Below, in pieces: positions 1 to 11,560 of a stretch of 64,000 bases of DNA. The notes under the pieces were generated by a model. That model was not told the origin of the DNA, did not search any database, and saw nothing but the letters and a program-made list of their open reading frames with translations. How positions within the stretch are numbered: position 1 is the first letter of the stretch; every line of letters begins with the position of its first letter. Source of the stretch: Polytrichum commune (lineage: Eukaryota; Streptophyta; Polytrichopsida; Polytrichales; Polytrichaceae); assembly GCA_950295325.1 (NCBI GenBank), contig OX485803.1, positions 69,209,554 through 69,273,553 on the forward strand. Direction: 5' to 3'. A program made the position numbers and the translations under genes.

Positions 1-169
1 GCATGGAGCAGTCATTGTTCAAAACTAAAAAAAATGGAATTTGATACGATATGTGCCTTGGAGACCTCTGGGGTTAATCTAAATTTGGCACAACTGCAAC
101 ATTAGACACTTTCATTGCAGAGGGAATCAAGTAGCTAGAAGCCTGTTCAATGCTAGCCTCTGCCGTGAG

Positions 170-655
170 GGCAGACGTTAAGAACTTTCGGGGGTATCAG
201 GTCCGGGCAGGGGCAGCCCTCCCGGGAAAATTTTGAACCCGACCGAAAACTGTTGTCCGCCCCACCCAACTTCAAAAAAAACATTGCCCTTGCATTCTTG
301 AAGGCCGCTTGACTACAAATCCCATATTGAGTGCACTTTGCCTTCAAGGTCCAAAATCCAATATATACGTTCACTTTCATTGAGTAAATAAGCAATTAAT
401 TTGGATTTCATTATCAATGAGAAACCATCAATTAAGCATGTAATTGACTTGGAAGTCAAAAATATTACAATACACCCTCACTAGCACTAAGGTGATAATT
501 TTTGTGACTTACAATTTGAAATTGTCTTTGTCATTCTAAAATGATTGATTTAGTATGTATATTTTAGGTGATGTCGTCTACTTTCACATGTATTTCATGA
601 ATTTAGTATCACTCAATAACAATTCAACCCTCATTAAATTTGAGATTTGACTAAA
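170..655 (+). mobile_element. Decayed arm of the foldback element family
   Basis: This stretch follows, in the same order, the left arm of the intact foldback element at 48,612-50,092. It has a terminus beginning GGCAGACGTTAAGAA, the C/G-rich GGGCAGGGGCAGCC block, the ACCGAAAACTGTTGTCCGCC block, the block around 290-375 that matches the arm almost base for base, and a more diverged inner part to about 655. No matching reverse arm follows, so this is a truncated copy or half-element. A reverse-strand open frame at 153-395 is an accident of the arm; the intact copy shows a similar frame in each arm. Confidence 0.75.
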
Positions 656-1512
656 TATTGTGTGCTTCGGGAATTACTACTACCCTCACTAATTCGGGTA
701 GTTTGTATACTTTTGCACCCTTTGCAGGAATAGACACTACATTGGTCACTAGTGACCCAAAAGATGCAACATGTAACTCAACCGGTAGGACTTGGAAGTT
801 GCAACATGGGATCCCAACCAATTGTGCCCAAAATTCTCCCCAGACATCGGGCTCAAATCCCCCAAAATTCTCCCAGGGCACCAGGCTCATGCCCTGATCA
901 CACCAAACTTTCCATCCAGTTCGAGCCATGAAATTGTTGGGGATTATGTTGAGATATAGATGTTGGCCAACCATTTTTCACATGTTTATAGCCGGGGATG
1001 CCGGCGGATGTTGTCTAAGATGGCAGGTGTGATCAACCCCTCTGCTCCCCCGAAATACTCCCTGGACACCGGGCGCATGCCCCGATCACACCGAACTTTC
1101 TATCCAGTTCGAGCCGTGAAATTGTTGGGAAGTATGTTGAGAACTAGATGCTAGCCCACTGCTTTTCACACTCTTACAACCGGAGATGCCGATGGATGGT
1201 GTTCTTCATGGCCACTATGCCATTGGGGTGTGTGATACTGAACATTATGGGCATATTTACATCCAGGCCTTGTAAGCACTGTCCAAGTAGATTTTGGGGC
1301 ACAATTGGTCGAGATCTGAGCGTTTCCAACATAAACCAGTTACATGCTGATATCTTTCCGTTTATCCTAGTGTTTTTCTTTATTAAATAGAGGGATATTT
1401 TGTAAGTTTCTCTCCATCGATTGGTAAATTTCCTTGAAGTCTTGAATTTGAACCAGTTTCAAGGAAATTTACTAAATCTCAAACGGTTCATCCGGTTCAT
1501 CTGTAACTCCAC
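656..1512. repeat. Diverged 188-base tandem duplication inside half-copies of an inverted-repeat element
   Basis: Two related units lie head to tail at about 866-1040 and 1053-1230. The blocks CCAAACTTTCCATCCAG (903) and CCGAACTTTCTATCCAG (1091) are 188 bases apart, and each unit continues through a shared GAAATTGTTGGG block. The duplication is flanked by half-arms of the family described at 20,905-21,282: a reverse half at about 780-860 and a forward half at about 1288-1510 (GGTCGAGATCTGAGCGTTTCC). This suggests one element invaded or expanded by the tandem unit. Open frames here are short and resemble nothing I know. Confidence 0.6.
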
Positions 1513-1545
1513 TAAATATGATATTTAGTGTCAAATGGTATTTTA
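1513..1545. repeat. Palindromic end of an AGTGTCA-type MITE
   Basis: The sequence CCACTAAATATGATATTTAGTGTCA matches the terminus of the small element at 8187-8567. The bases downstream, with the CTATGGTAAG and GACACTTCTTATGAATAAG blocks at about 1550-1590, match the inside of that element too. No second terminus was found, so this is probably a truncated copy. Confidence 0.6.
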
Positions 1546-1725
1546 CATCGCTATGGTAAGTTTGCATATGACACTTCTTATGAATAAGTGAACAATAGTT
1601 GTCATGGATTCATCCATTGGCCACAATCCTACCTTTCATTCCTCTTGGTCCACATTTGGTTTACACCTAGTGAGGGGTCCAAAGGCTTTGTAATATGATT
1701 TTTTAAGAAATCGGATCATGGAAGT

Positions 1726-1785
1726 TGGACCATCAAGTCAGATCATGGAATAAAGCCATCTTCCATGGTCTGACTTCATGGTCCA
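1726..1785. repeat. Imperfect hairpin, 25-base arms
   Basis: Positions 1726-1750 and 1761-1785 are reverse complements with few mismatches (TGGACCATCAAGTCAGATCA against its partner) around a 10-base loop. It lies in intergenic DNA. Nothing nearby indicates a function. Confidence 0.6.
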
Positions 1786-4251
1786 CAGTGTAAATGGGCC
1801 CTAAGTGGCCATACGTGGTTGTCTTTGAAGGGGAAACAAATCCCACATTCACTCTTTGACCCTTTTAACAAGGAGATACGTTTCCTAGATTATGGGAGAA
1901 ATTCTTTTCCTAAGGCCAATTCACATGGGGTCCCAAAGTCCCAAGTCCCACTCATGTTAGCAAGTCTCGATGGATGGATGGCAGAAAAGTCCCAACTTTT
2001 GAGCCTCAAGAAACCATTAAATTTTGATTTGTATTCATTAAAGTTGGATCTTGATTATTCCCGGGAAAAATTGCAGGATTTCTGTTGATAGTTGGGTCTA
2101 GCTTTTTACTCGACCCAACTCTCAACACAAGTCCCAAAATTCACCTCGAAAAAGTGTTGTCATGTAAGCATCCATGTCATTCTTGAGACTTAGGACTTAG
2201 GAGTTGGGACCTATGTGAAGTGGTAAATCCTAACTACCATGCTCTCAACAATTAAGATTACACGGATTGACCTCAAAAGATTTGGGACTTAGGACTTGTG
2301 AACCAATCCTAGGGTTGATGTGCCTAAATTGAACTCAACAAGTATATGGACACCTATATTTGAGTGGAATGTGGGTAGGTGTGGATCTAAGAACTGGCAC
2401 CCAAAAGATATGTGTTTAAAAGATATTGGACTCCATGCTCAAATATGCTAGTCATTCTAGGCCCAATAGTCAACATGGTGGGGAGGGGGGGGGGGGCTAT
2501 ATGACCATTTAATGAGCATGAGAATCTTCACACTGATAATAATTAAGGTACTCATATTAAGATACTCATATGAGCGCATGAACTATGAAGCAAATGCCTA
2601 CGTGCACGATTTAGAATTGTTGATCATCTTACACTAAATGCGTGTTTATTTTTGTAAAAGAGCTGAAACTAGGGATATGTACGTAGATTCATGTATGTGT
2701 AATCCTACAAGACATGTGAACTTTTCTTGAGGATATCAATAAGTTTGCATGATATACATGACTTCATTATATAAAGAAGAAGCAATTGTTGACCTTCTCC
2801 AAGCAACTCTTGAAGGCATAATGCACCCATCGTGATGAGCACATGCACCAAAATTACCACATGTATGCTTACCTTTACTTATCCATACTAAAGACCGATG
2901 ATGATTCAATGCATAGTTCCTTAAAAATTTATTGTGTTACTTTTAAGTTAGACAAAGCAAGTTTAAGCCTCAATATTAGGAAGGGGTGTATTTGTGACAT
3001 GGCCTAGTTATCTAGGAGATGTAAACAAACATCATTGTTTTGTGTCAAAATGGTTGATTTGACACACATTGGATACAACTTGGCTTTTTAATGAGTCCTA
3101 GATGACACATGTCAAACACTTGACTTGTGTAAGAAAAACTCCTTTTTCTACTAAGGTAAGTAGTTCTCATGTGACACCCATGAACACTTTGCACAATTTG
3201 AAGGGCTTATAGAGAATGAAAACCATTGAAAAAATTAGGGTAAGTGAGCAAGTGTGTGTTGATTGCATCCCCCCAAGAAAATCAATGGAGGTGATTGTCA
3301 AAACAACCTAGTGTTGAACATCCCTTAGACTGCCTTGTTGAGCAACTAGATCCTATATTTAACCATTATGATTGACCAAAGTTGATATTTTTAAACAACC
3401 ATTCTTGTATCCTTCTTATACCACCAATATGATTGACCAAAGTGGTGTTATTTATATTTAATGACGCTTATGAATAAGGGCGGCCATGTTGGGGATTGTT
3501 TTATTTTAGAAACTTCTAATCTTAATAAATCTATTTTTTTCATTATTTTTTTCATAAAAACACTACATCTCGGTCTAAGTCCACTTTAAAGTATGTCATG
3601 TGAACAGGGCTTTCAAAACATGACATGGTTTTCTCTTGGTCATGGTCTTCGGCCGCCAACTATGGTCATGATACATCATAAATCACATTTCTCGAAGTCA
3701 CCGGTCAAGTGTGTAAAGTGGGCTATAGTGCATACCAATTTTTTTGTCTAAAAATGTGATACATATGTTGCTATGTAACCTTCAAATCTCATGCCACATT
3801 GTGACAACTTCTTCTTCGGGCCCAAACAAGTTATACGTGGGCTGAATAGAAATTTCCCGGATTTTGCCATTAGTCAACCCAGATTATAATGCCTCCACGG
3901 GGGATGTGAGAGCAGTGTGTATGTTTGACAAATTTCGTTTGACGTTCAACTTCAAATCCAAAGTGTCACTTGACGATTTCAAAAACAAAAGTGAATGTCA
4001 ATGAACATCTACATTTGCTTCTAAAGTGTCACATCAATGTCACATGCCTAGTAGTACGTGTTATTTCAATTTCTGACGTGTCAATGGAGGTGTGGTTTTT
4101 TTTTCCTTCATAAGTCACAGTTCATGTTAGATTCTAAATTGTGCATGTCAATTGACGTGCATTTTTTTTTGGGTGGAAGTTTTTGTGTGCCAAATGTCAA
4201 AGACTTCAAATTCTTTTGTAAAACATACACACTGCATGGGAGGTGAGATTA
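1786..4251. other. Intergenic DNA without a supported gene
   Basis: Only short chance open frames are present. The longest, at 1819-2088, has no recognisable domain. There is a G run at about 2485-2496. The stretch at 2460-2580 resembles 18,825-18,920 (CCAATAGTCAACA followed later by TTAATGAGCA), so it is a dispersed repeat of unknown type. I see no promoter, RNA gene or splice pattern that supports a gene. Confidence 0.6.
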
Positions 4252-4850
4252 AGGGCCGCTTCACACTATGGCCAAAGGTTGAGAGTCCGTCGATTTCCAC
4301 CAATAAGATTGCAAGGAACCAAGAATTCGGCCTCTCGACCCTTCACACTAGAGGCCAAAGTCCAAAGGTTGTCGCTCTCCAAAATGCCTACATGGCAATA
4401 CTTTTGACCAAGGCGACATACTCTCAAAGGAAGTTTGCGTCGGACATGAATGGACACCCAAACTATGGTCAAGAGGCCATCGATTTTTTTCATCCAAAAA
4501 AAATAAAAAATAAAAAATAAAAAACTAACAAGATCTTGGTTGTTAGATTGGAGGGGTTGTTATGGGTAGGGTATAAAGTGGGATGCTCCTTCTTCCTCTC
4601 TCCTTCAGGGTTGGCCTTTGGAAGCTTCACACTATGGCCGTCCAAATCAAGAGTTTGTGGAAGTTCATGGCCAAGGGTTCGAACTTTGGGCTTGACCTTT
4701 GAAAGCTTCACACTGTGCCCACCCAAAGGCTTCAATTCCTATATCTGAATGGCTATGTATTTTCAGCCCATGTCTTTGGACTCTCAACAAAGTTTGGCCA
4801 TTCAATCCCATGGCCTCTCGACTTGGACGGCCGTAGTGTGAAGCGGCCCT
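4252..4850. mobile_element. 599-base element with 22-base terminal inverted repeats
   Basis: The left end begins AGGGCCGCTTCACACTATGG. The right end is its reverse complement with one mismatch and finishes at 4850 with AAGCGGCCCT. Shorter versions of the end motif recur inside, as GCTTCACACTATGGCC at about 4622 and GCTTCACACTGTGCCC at about 4703. No transposase is encoded, so this is a non-autonomous DNA element. No clear target-site duplication is visible next to the ends: the flanks are GAGATTA and AATTGAC. Confidence 0.65.
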
Positions 4851-4971
4851 AATTGACTCACCTTGTAAGCTACTCTAGCATGACAATTCTCAATGCCCCG
4901 TTCCCACACAGTGCATATTATGGCATCACATGCACCGGCAGTGCCGGTTGCCATGCCTAACATAACCAATG

Positions 4972-5111
4972 TAACCGCCCATATGCTCTAATGTTGTGGT
5001 GGCTTGCTCAGTGTAACCGCCCAAATAGTCTAAAGTTGTGGGGGCATACTCAGTGTAACCGCCCAAGTAGTCTGAAGTTGTGGCGGCATACTCAGTGTAA
5101 CCGCCCAACCG
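4972..5111. repeat. 42-base tandem repeat, about 3.3 copies
   Basis: Units start at 4972, 5014, 5056 and 5098, each with TAACCGCCCA followed by a more variable middle and CTCAGTG. Because 42 is a multiple of three, the reverse strand reads as a 14-residue peptide repeat containing GGYTEYA. This fits a minisatellite; the open frame is short and has no gene context. Confidence 0.85.
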
Positions 5112-5354
5112 TTATACTTGTATGGACGGTTAGGTTATAGAGAGTGAGCTTACCCCCATTCCCACTGCATCATTATAGGCATCGGATGATACGACACAAG
5201 CATATGAGTGCTAGGCAATTGACTTATGTCACTGGAAACTTGTTGTATGTAACTAGAAAAATCAACAAATATAGCACAGTGGTAGATTTGCATTGTTCTT
5301 ACATCGACGTGGGATGCTTGTGTACGCTAGTAGTTGTATTGTGCAATAAATGTT

Positions 5355-5600
5355 AGTGGCACTGTTCGGGGAGATTTCCAAACATGATCGGTTGAGATCC
5401 TAGTGTTTCCAAGTCCAACGGGTTACATGTTGACAACTTTTGATATTTCTTTATTAAATTGAAGCATACTCTATAAATTCCTCTAAAATGATTTGTAATT
5501 TTCCTGAAGTCTTGAACTTCGACAAGTTACTTCTCAAACTCAAGCAATTCATCTGTAAGTCGTGGTTGGTTCTCCTTGTTCATTGGTCAGTGGAGAATCA
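5355..5600. mobile_element. Half-copy of the GGTTGAGATCC inverted-repeat family
   Basis: The forward arm blocks GGGGAGATTTCC, ATCGGTTGAGATCCTAGTG, TTCCAAGTCCAAC, GGTTACATGTTGACA, CTTTATTAAATTG, TATAAATTCCTCTAAAATG and TTCATCTGTAA occur in the same order as in the fuller copy at 20,905-21,282. The reverse arm is missing. Confidence 0.7.
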
Positions 5601-8186
5601 CAAGTCAAAACATACTCATGTGGAGGCCACACACGTTCAAAACGCCAGTCTCGAAATGGAGACCAATGGACCAAGGTAAAAGAATTTTGGCTTTGAGAAG
5701 TGCCTAGCCTTGAGGAGTTTGGTTTCCCTGATGGTCCTTTTTTTTAATATTGGATATAAGAATCCATTTCCAACTCCAATCAAAGATGGTGGATTGTAAG
5801 GTAAAAAACCTCCGATTTTGATGGAGTTGAAAACAAACAATTTTAACCCCCAAAAAAGAGGAACCGGCTTTGAAACCAATCTCCTTTAGATTAGGCACAT
5901 GTCAAGGCCAAAAAAATCTATCTTGGCCTCCCCTTCAACCTCCTTCAAGGGCACTATGGGCCCATGAATTCCAAAAGCATTATACCCCCAATATTCCAAA
6001 TGAGAGGATTGGGAGATAGTCCCAACTTGAGTAAAGGTGACACAATGGGTCCCATGTTGGCATGTTTGCATCGCTAAAATTCCCACTACAAAGGGAGGGG
6101 GCTCTCTTCTTTGAGAGTCGGAGCCACGTGCATGCGGGACCCTTTATTAAAACTCCCCATTATTACAAAATTTCACAACAAAAATGAGACAATCCATACA
6201 AATCATAGATTGCATCATATTCTCATGTCTGTATATAGAAAATATGAACTCCTACAAAAGATTTTTTTGATTGTGTATTTAATACTAGAACTCCCCCCCC
6301 CCCCCCCAAGTTATTTCTTAGATAAGAGAATTTGAGGTTGTTTGAACATGAGTACGAGGTGAAGCCATACGTCACATGCAAACAAATATCCATTAGTGAA
6401 TTTCATGGGGGGAGGGAGATGGGGCACTCTTCTTTTAGGGTCAGAGTCATGTGCGTGCAAACATGTTATGAATAACCCCCTTATATATCTACAACAATTT
6501 CAATGACCAAAAAAAGAAGATACTATATTATATTATACAAATCATACACTTCATAGTAGTCTCATGTATGTTTGCGATAGATTTGAACTCCTAGAGCAAA
6601 TTGCCTTGACTATGGATACAAAATATTTAATTTGACATTCCTTGGATATATGCTCATAGATTACTTTGCATTACCAAAGCTAAAATTTGATGTATGATGC
6701 GGGGGTGATGATAAGTATTGCTTCATAGATTAATACATATGACCATGTGGGGATACAATGTATATCTAGATGAAATGAACTCTTCTTGTGAGAAATTTTG
6801 GTCCTTAAGGGCCTCGTAGTGTACTTACCTCTCCTCCCATATTCATAGTACCCTATATATTTATACAAAACTAGGTGGAACAATAATTCTCCCATATGTA
6901 TACTTTGTGTGCCAATATGAAATAGGCTACATTGAGCCCCCCCCCCCCCCCGAGTGAAATTATTAGTCCCAATAGTTGGCAATCTACATGTTTGGGTCAC
7001 AACATGTTGGCCCTATGTCGAGCTATCTTAAAACTCACCTACTCTACTCAGGTTGGCATGTCTTTAAATGGTGGTTGACTGCAAAGGTTTTTTTTGGTGA
7101 ATGTTGGCATATAAAGCTTCTAGGCCCATAGTTTTTTCAACCCAAGCTTTGACACAATGCCCTTCTTCATATACAATTCTTTGCCTATATACAAAAAGGG
7201 AGCTCAATGTAGGAGCCAAGTACAATATTGTAGCTTCAATAACATTCTTCAACAGGGTGAGCAACCATGCTTCGTGGACCCTAAAAGTTCAACGAAGTGA
7301 TGCCCAAATCACTAAGCCATGACTTGGCCGTGACACACCACACACTATGACTTAATCCATAAGGAAGTTTTAAATGTGATGCATTGTCGGGACAATGGTA
7401 TGGTTCCACTCGGAAAAGGGGAGGGATTGATGATTCATGGCACATGACATTGTATACCTACAATATTTTATGTAGGCGATATCCACTTGTAGAAACATGA
7501 ACATCTTCACAATGCTTGAGAATATTATATTGACCCCACCTTAAACCCCCAAGTGCTCAATTGGATCATCCAATGTGTCATGTGTCATAGGATAAGGTCA
7601 TGACAACTGTATGAAATTTTGAACCGTTTAATGTGTTCAAATAGCTAGGACACTTTGATGACACTCTCATTCAATAATTGTTGAGTAGAGTTAGACATGT
7701 GTGGATAGGAACATATCATGCTTGAATATTCACGTGCATGTTGCATTAGTTGTTGTTTGTTATGTAGGTGTTGGTAGCGAGTCATTCACCTTATGTGTCG
7801 ATACTCTTGAGAACACAAATCCAAAGTGTTAGAAATTACGTTGGGATGAGCATATTAAGATATGCTTGAATAGTGGGGATCGATGTTGATTGTTAAGTTG
7901 GACCGATGTTACCGCTCCATCCTCCCAACCAAGTTAGGGTTAGGGTTATATTTCTATCCTTAGTTACCTTATAACTTATTCATTTCCCCCCTCCGCGCCC
8001 TACGATGAATGGTCAATTTCGAGTGGCGTGCTTTTGTGGCTCGAGGAGTGACCCCGGACCTCTCAAGACTCTAAACTATTCCTCGACTTAATTATCACCA
8101 ACAAGGTGGGCTATGGGGGAATAGGTGATCTAATAAGGTGGCCATCACCGGCCCCTCAGGCTTTGACCGTGCAAGCTTTGTGTAGA
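5601..8186. other. Intergenic DNA with a diverged duplication at 6090-6600
   Basis: No gene is supported. Segments at about 6090-6290 and 6411-6600 are diverged direct copies about 320 bases apart: both have a GGGG-CTCTTCTTT block, a GAG-CA-GTGC block, ACAAATCATA, CTCATGT and GAACTCCTA in order. C runs of 15 bases occur at 6293-6307 and 6937-6951. The remaining open frames are short and not recognisable. Confidence 0.55.
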
Positions 8187-8567
8187 ACTACACCAAATAT
8201 GATATTTAATGTCATACGATATTTAATGTCACTATGGTAACTTTTCGGATGACACTTCTTATGCATAAGTCAATAAATATTGTCATGGATGATGGATGAG
8301 TTCATCCATCGGCCAAAACCCTACCTTCTCTTGTCACCAACTTGTGATGAAATATTGTCATGGATGATTGAAATTTGGATGGAAAATCACTTGGTAAGTG
8401 ACAGGTATTTGCAACACTGTAAATCTATAGTCCCCCAAAAAAATTACAAGGAATGACAAATCATGATGGGTTAACATTTAGTGTCAGTGACATTATACAG
8501 TGGGTTACAATTAGTATTGAGCTAGACAGCTGGAATTGGTGACACTAAATATCATATTTAGTGTAGT
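8187..8567. mobile_element. 381-base MITE with palindromic AGTGTCA termini
   Basis: The left end (ACTACACCAAATATGATATT, then TAATGTCA) and the right end (TGACACTAAATATCATATTT, then AGTGTAGT) are reverse complements over 28 bases with two differences. Each terminus is itself nearly a palindrome around AAATATGATATTT. There is no coding capacity. Related ends occur at 1513, in 37,640-37,975 and near 55,610. The target duplication is unclear. Confidence 0.75.
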
Positions 8568-9578
8568 GCCACATATGCACTTGGTTGGCTTGTCTTATTT
8601 GCTAGATTGAACAAGAGTGCACCAATTGGAAGGAAACCATAACATGTAGGCAAACAAGCTCTTCATGAAGCATTCTTTGTTTGGTTATAATAATGAGGAA
8701 ACCATCATTCATGATACTATATATATATATATTTGGAGATTTTGATTTGGATGGATTTGTATTGGTAGGAATAAATAAGTGGTTGAAGTAGGTGGCTTGA
8801 TATGGTGGCCCAATACTTGACCAAGAATTTAGCATTGGTCTTATACCTCCGCCAAGAAATGTCCTAAGGTACATGTGCTTTTCTCAATGTGTACACAATC
8901 ACGTACCTCAATTCTTAAGTCGTGTGTCATTCACATCTCATAGTGTAGATTTTTTTGGTGTCCACGTAAACTTATCCATTGGATTGTGGAGAACTATGCT
9001 ATAGCTCTTAAATTTATATTGTAAGCGATTTGACATTGCGATCGGCATCAAAAGACTCATATTCAATAAATTAAGTGAGGGTGAAGTTGCTCTCAACTTA
9101 TAGGAAGCTTGTTCTTGTTAGAAACCCTTCATCCGCAAAGGAAAAGTTTACGTAGACACCAAGAGCAACCCATCCCCTACAATAAATTCTTAATGTAGTG
9201 TAGATATATGATCAGTTTGGGTGAAAATCTTATACATACTATACAACAACCCTTAAAAAAACAAAATCTTATTAATAACATGTCTTGAGTCATACCATCT
9301 TATCAATTAGTCCCATTTGTGTGTTTCTTAACAAAATTAGTCTAGGTGTGATTTCATGTTTGTATTGAAGAGCTAAGGATTCATGCTATCCTATTCAAGA
9401 GGATGCACAATGTAGAGAGGGATTCACTACATGAATCACTTGTTCTCTTCCATTGGATGGTTTTATGATCTACTAGAACATTAGATTTCCATTCCATATT
9501 CATAGATTTCAAAATCAATCTAGTGAAAGGGAACCGTTGGTAAGGAACCGTGTAATGATTCTTCACTCAACCACCAGC
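8568..9578. other. Intergenic DNA, nothing recognised
   Basis: There is a short TA run at about 8720-8735 and a few chance open frames. I see no gene, RNA or repeat structure worth naming. Confidence 0.5.
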
Positions 9579-9772
9579 CAATTTCTTTTGAGTTGATTGA
9601 AAAGTTTGGCGGAACACCCAATTTCTTTGGAGTTGGTTGAAAAGTTTGGCGGAACACCCAATTTCTTTTGAGTTGGTTGAAAAGTTTGGCGGAACACCCA
9701 ATTTCTTTGGAGTTGGTTGAAAAGTTTGGCGGAACACCCAATTTCTTTGGAGTTGGTTGAAAAGTTTGGGCG
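9579..9772. repeat. 40-base tandem repeat, about 4.8 copies
   Basis: The unit reads AATTTCTTTGGAGTTGG then TTGAAAAGTTTGGCGGAACA and CCC, repeated every 40 bases with almost no change; the first copies differ in TTTTG/TTTGG and GATTG/GGTTG. Forty is not a multiple of three, yet all three reverse frames stay open through the array, so each gives the same rotating peptide series (containing NWVFRQTFQP). These frames are products of the repeat and not genes. Confidence 0.9.
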
Positions 9773-11158
9773 GTTGGCCAAGTACATGAAGGGTGAATAA
9801 TCTAAGGTCGGTGCAAGTCTTTGTTGCATGACTTTTTGGATAGTCTAATATTGCAAGTTCGGAACCTTGAACTAACATTTCGGCACCACCCCCTATTGAT
9901 TGATGAATAAAGTTTGTGCACACAATCGTCCCTTGACTTCATATATTCCCTATACCATGTTGTATTTAATCAATTGGTCTCGGGGGGGGGGGGTAAGTCA
10001 TTGGTTGGAGTAGCAATATACGTGCAAATAAATGATAGGGTATTTTAAGAACATGGGGGCAAAAATTATAAATGGACTTAAGAGTAATATAGGGCATCAA
10101 AAATGGCACTGGACATCTTTAAAGTATTATAGGGTATGGAATAATAGGTAATTTGGAATTATAAGTAATGCAAGCCATTTTCTATTAACCCAAAGTAGAA
10201 ATTTACATAATGATAGCATGTGAAAATAAGAAGAGAATTGAAAGTAATACCCCCCTATAAAATAGTGGTTGTTCGCACCTATATCCTTAACTTTTTAACA
10301 CACTGCCCCCCCCCGAGCAATTGGTCCATAATGACCCTAGAGTTGTTGAACAAAGTTTTCATGAGTTTCATCACACTTGACCATGTTTTGATCAACTATA
10401 TTGGTGAGCCTAGTGCAGTTGAACTATACATTGTAACATTGTTAAATAATGTGAACCGTCACTTACTCTACTCCCTGGGATTTGCAAGAAATTAAAATAA
10501 TGTGATTTGGCTAAGTCACAAGATATTTTACCCAAACATAGCTTGTCTTGTTGATCAAGTTTTAACAAGACCTATTTCTAGCTTTGTTATAAGCACATGG
10601 CCATGTGAAAAGGTATGGTAAATTGTGCAAAAACTTGTTATGATGTACTTAGACATCCTTTTGTGTATGTATCAACAATGTCCAAGGCCTCGTACGAGAC
10701 GACATTGTTTCAAATCATAGCATTTTCAGTCATTTTAAAGATTGTTTCCAACGTTGTGCAAAATTATATTTCCATATTGATCATGGATGTGCAAATGGAC
10801 GTGATGTGGCCCCTAGCTGTCACATCACATCACATCAAAAAATGACATGATGTGTTAGGTTCCTCTTCTACACAAGAATAACACAAGCATGAAGCACATA
10901 TGACACCAATGTTGAGAGCTTTCAAACTTTGTACATTACAAAATGATTTACAGCTTGATCATAATATTGTGATTACTATGAGCTCAAACCACCCGACCAT
11001 AAGACCAAAAAAGACCCCCTCACCTCCCCCAAGCTCCCTTTTATGCCAAAAAACTACTTTTACTTCCTATTTCTCATATAATGAAAGTCTTTTATTCATA
11101 GCTTTGTTTTTGGTTCTAATACGAGTCGTCTATATTTTTGCTCAATCACGATCCACCA
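9773..11158. other. Intergenic DNA, nothing recognised
   Basis: A G run is at 9982-9993 and a C run at about 10,306-10,314. Short open frames at 10,220, 10,615 and 10,900 have no recognisable motif or splice context. Confidence 0.5.
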
Positions 11159-11226
11159 GTTGGAATTGTCCAATTCCAACTTGATGCGTTCATCTGCTCT
11201 TCTAGTTGAAATTGTCTAATTTCAAC
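11159..11226. repeat. Two 22-base palindromes with different arms
   Basis: At 11,159-11,180 the arms GTTGGAATTG and CAATTCCAAC flank TC, a perfect palindrome. At 11,205-11,226 the arms GTTGAAATTG and TAATTTCAAC flank TC, with one mismatch or wobble position. The change G to A in the left arm is matched by C to T in the right arm. A related group is at 12,601-12,849. Confidence 0.8.
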
Positions 11227-11560
11227 AATATTTATTCACTGAGAGTTTGTGAGGCCAAACCGCCCACCCTTAAGTGTCCTAGTCCAGGTGAGGGAATGGA
11301 TATCACATTCGTTTCGCATAGCTCCCTCTTACCCGCTTCATTGAAAGTCATTACATTTCTCATTAATTCGTACACACCAATTTATTCCATAATAAGATTA
11401 CAAGTGTTAAGAAACACTCTTCTCTATCATGGCGCTATTCGCATGCTCAAGTACAATCCCACACAACTTAATCACCACTCTAATGAACTAGTTATTTTCC
11501 TCTTTGTTTGAAACCAACACTATGCACTAACCTAAGTGACTATGCTACAATTTAGTCTAG

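Noticed and set aside
7928-7950. Telomere-like GTTAGGGTTAGGG
   Set aside because: Only two units are present, far too few for an internal telomere tract, and the plant telomere type usually has three T.
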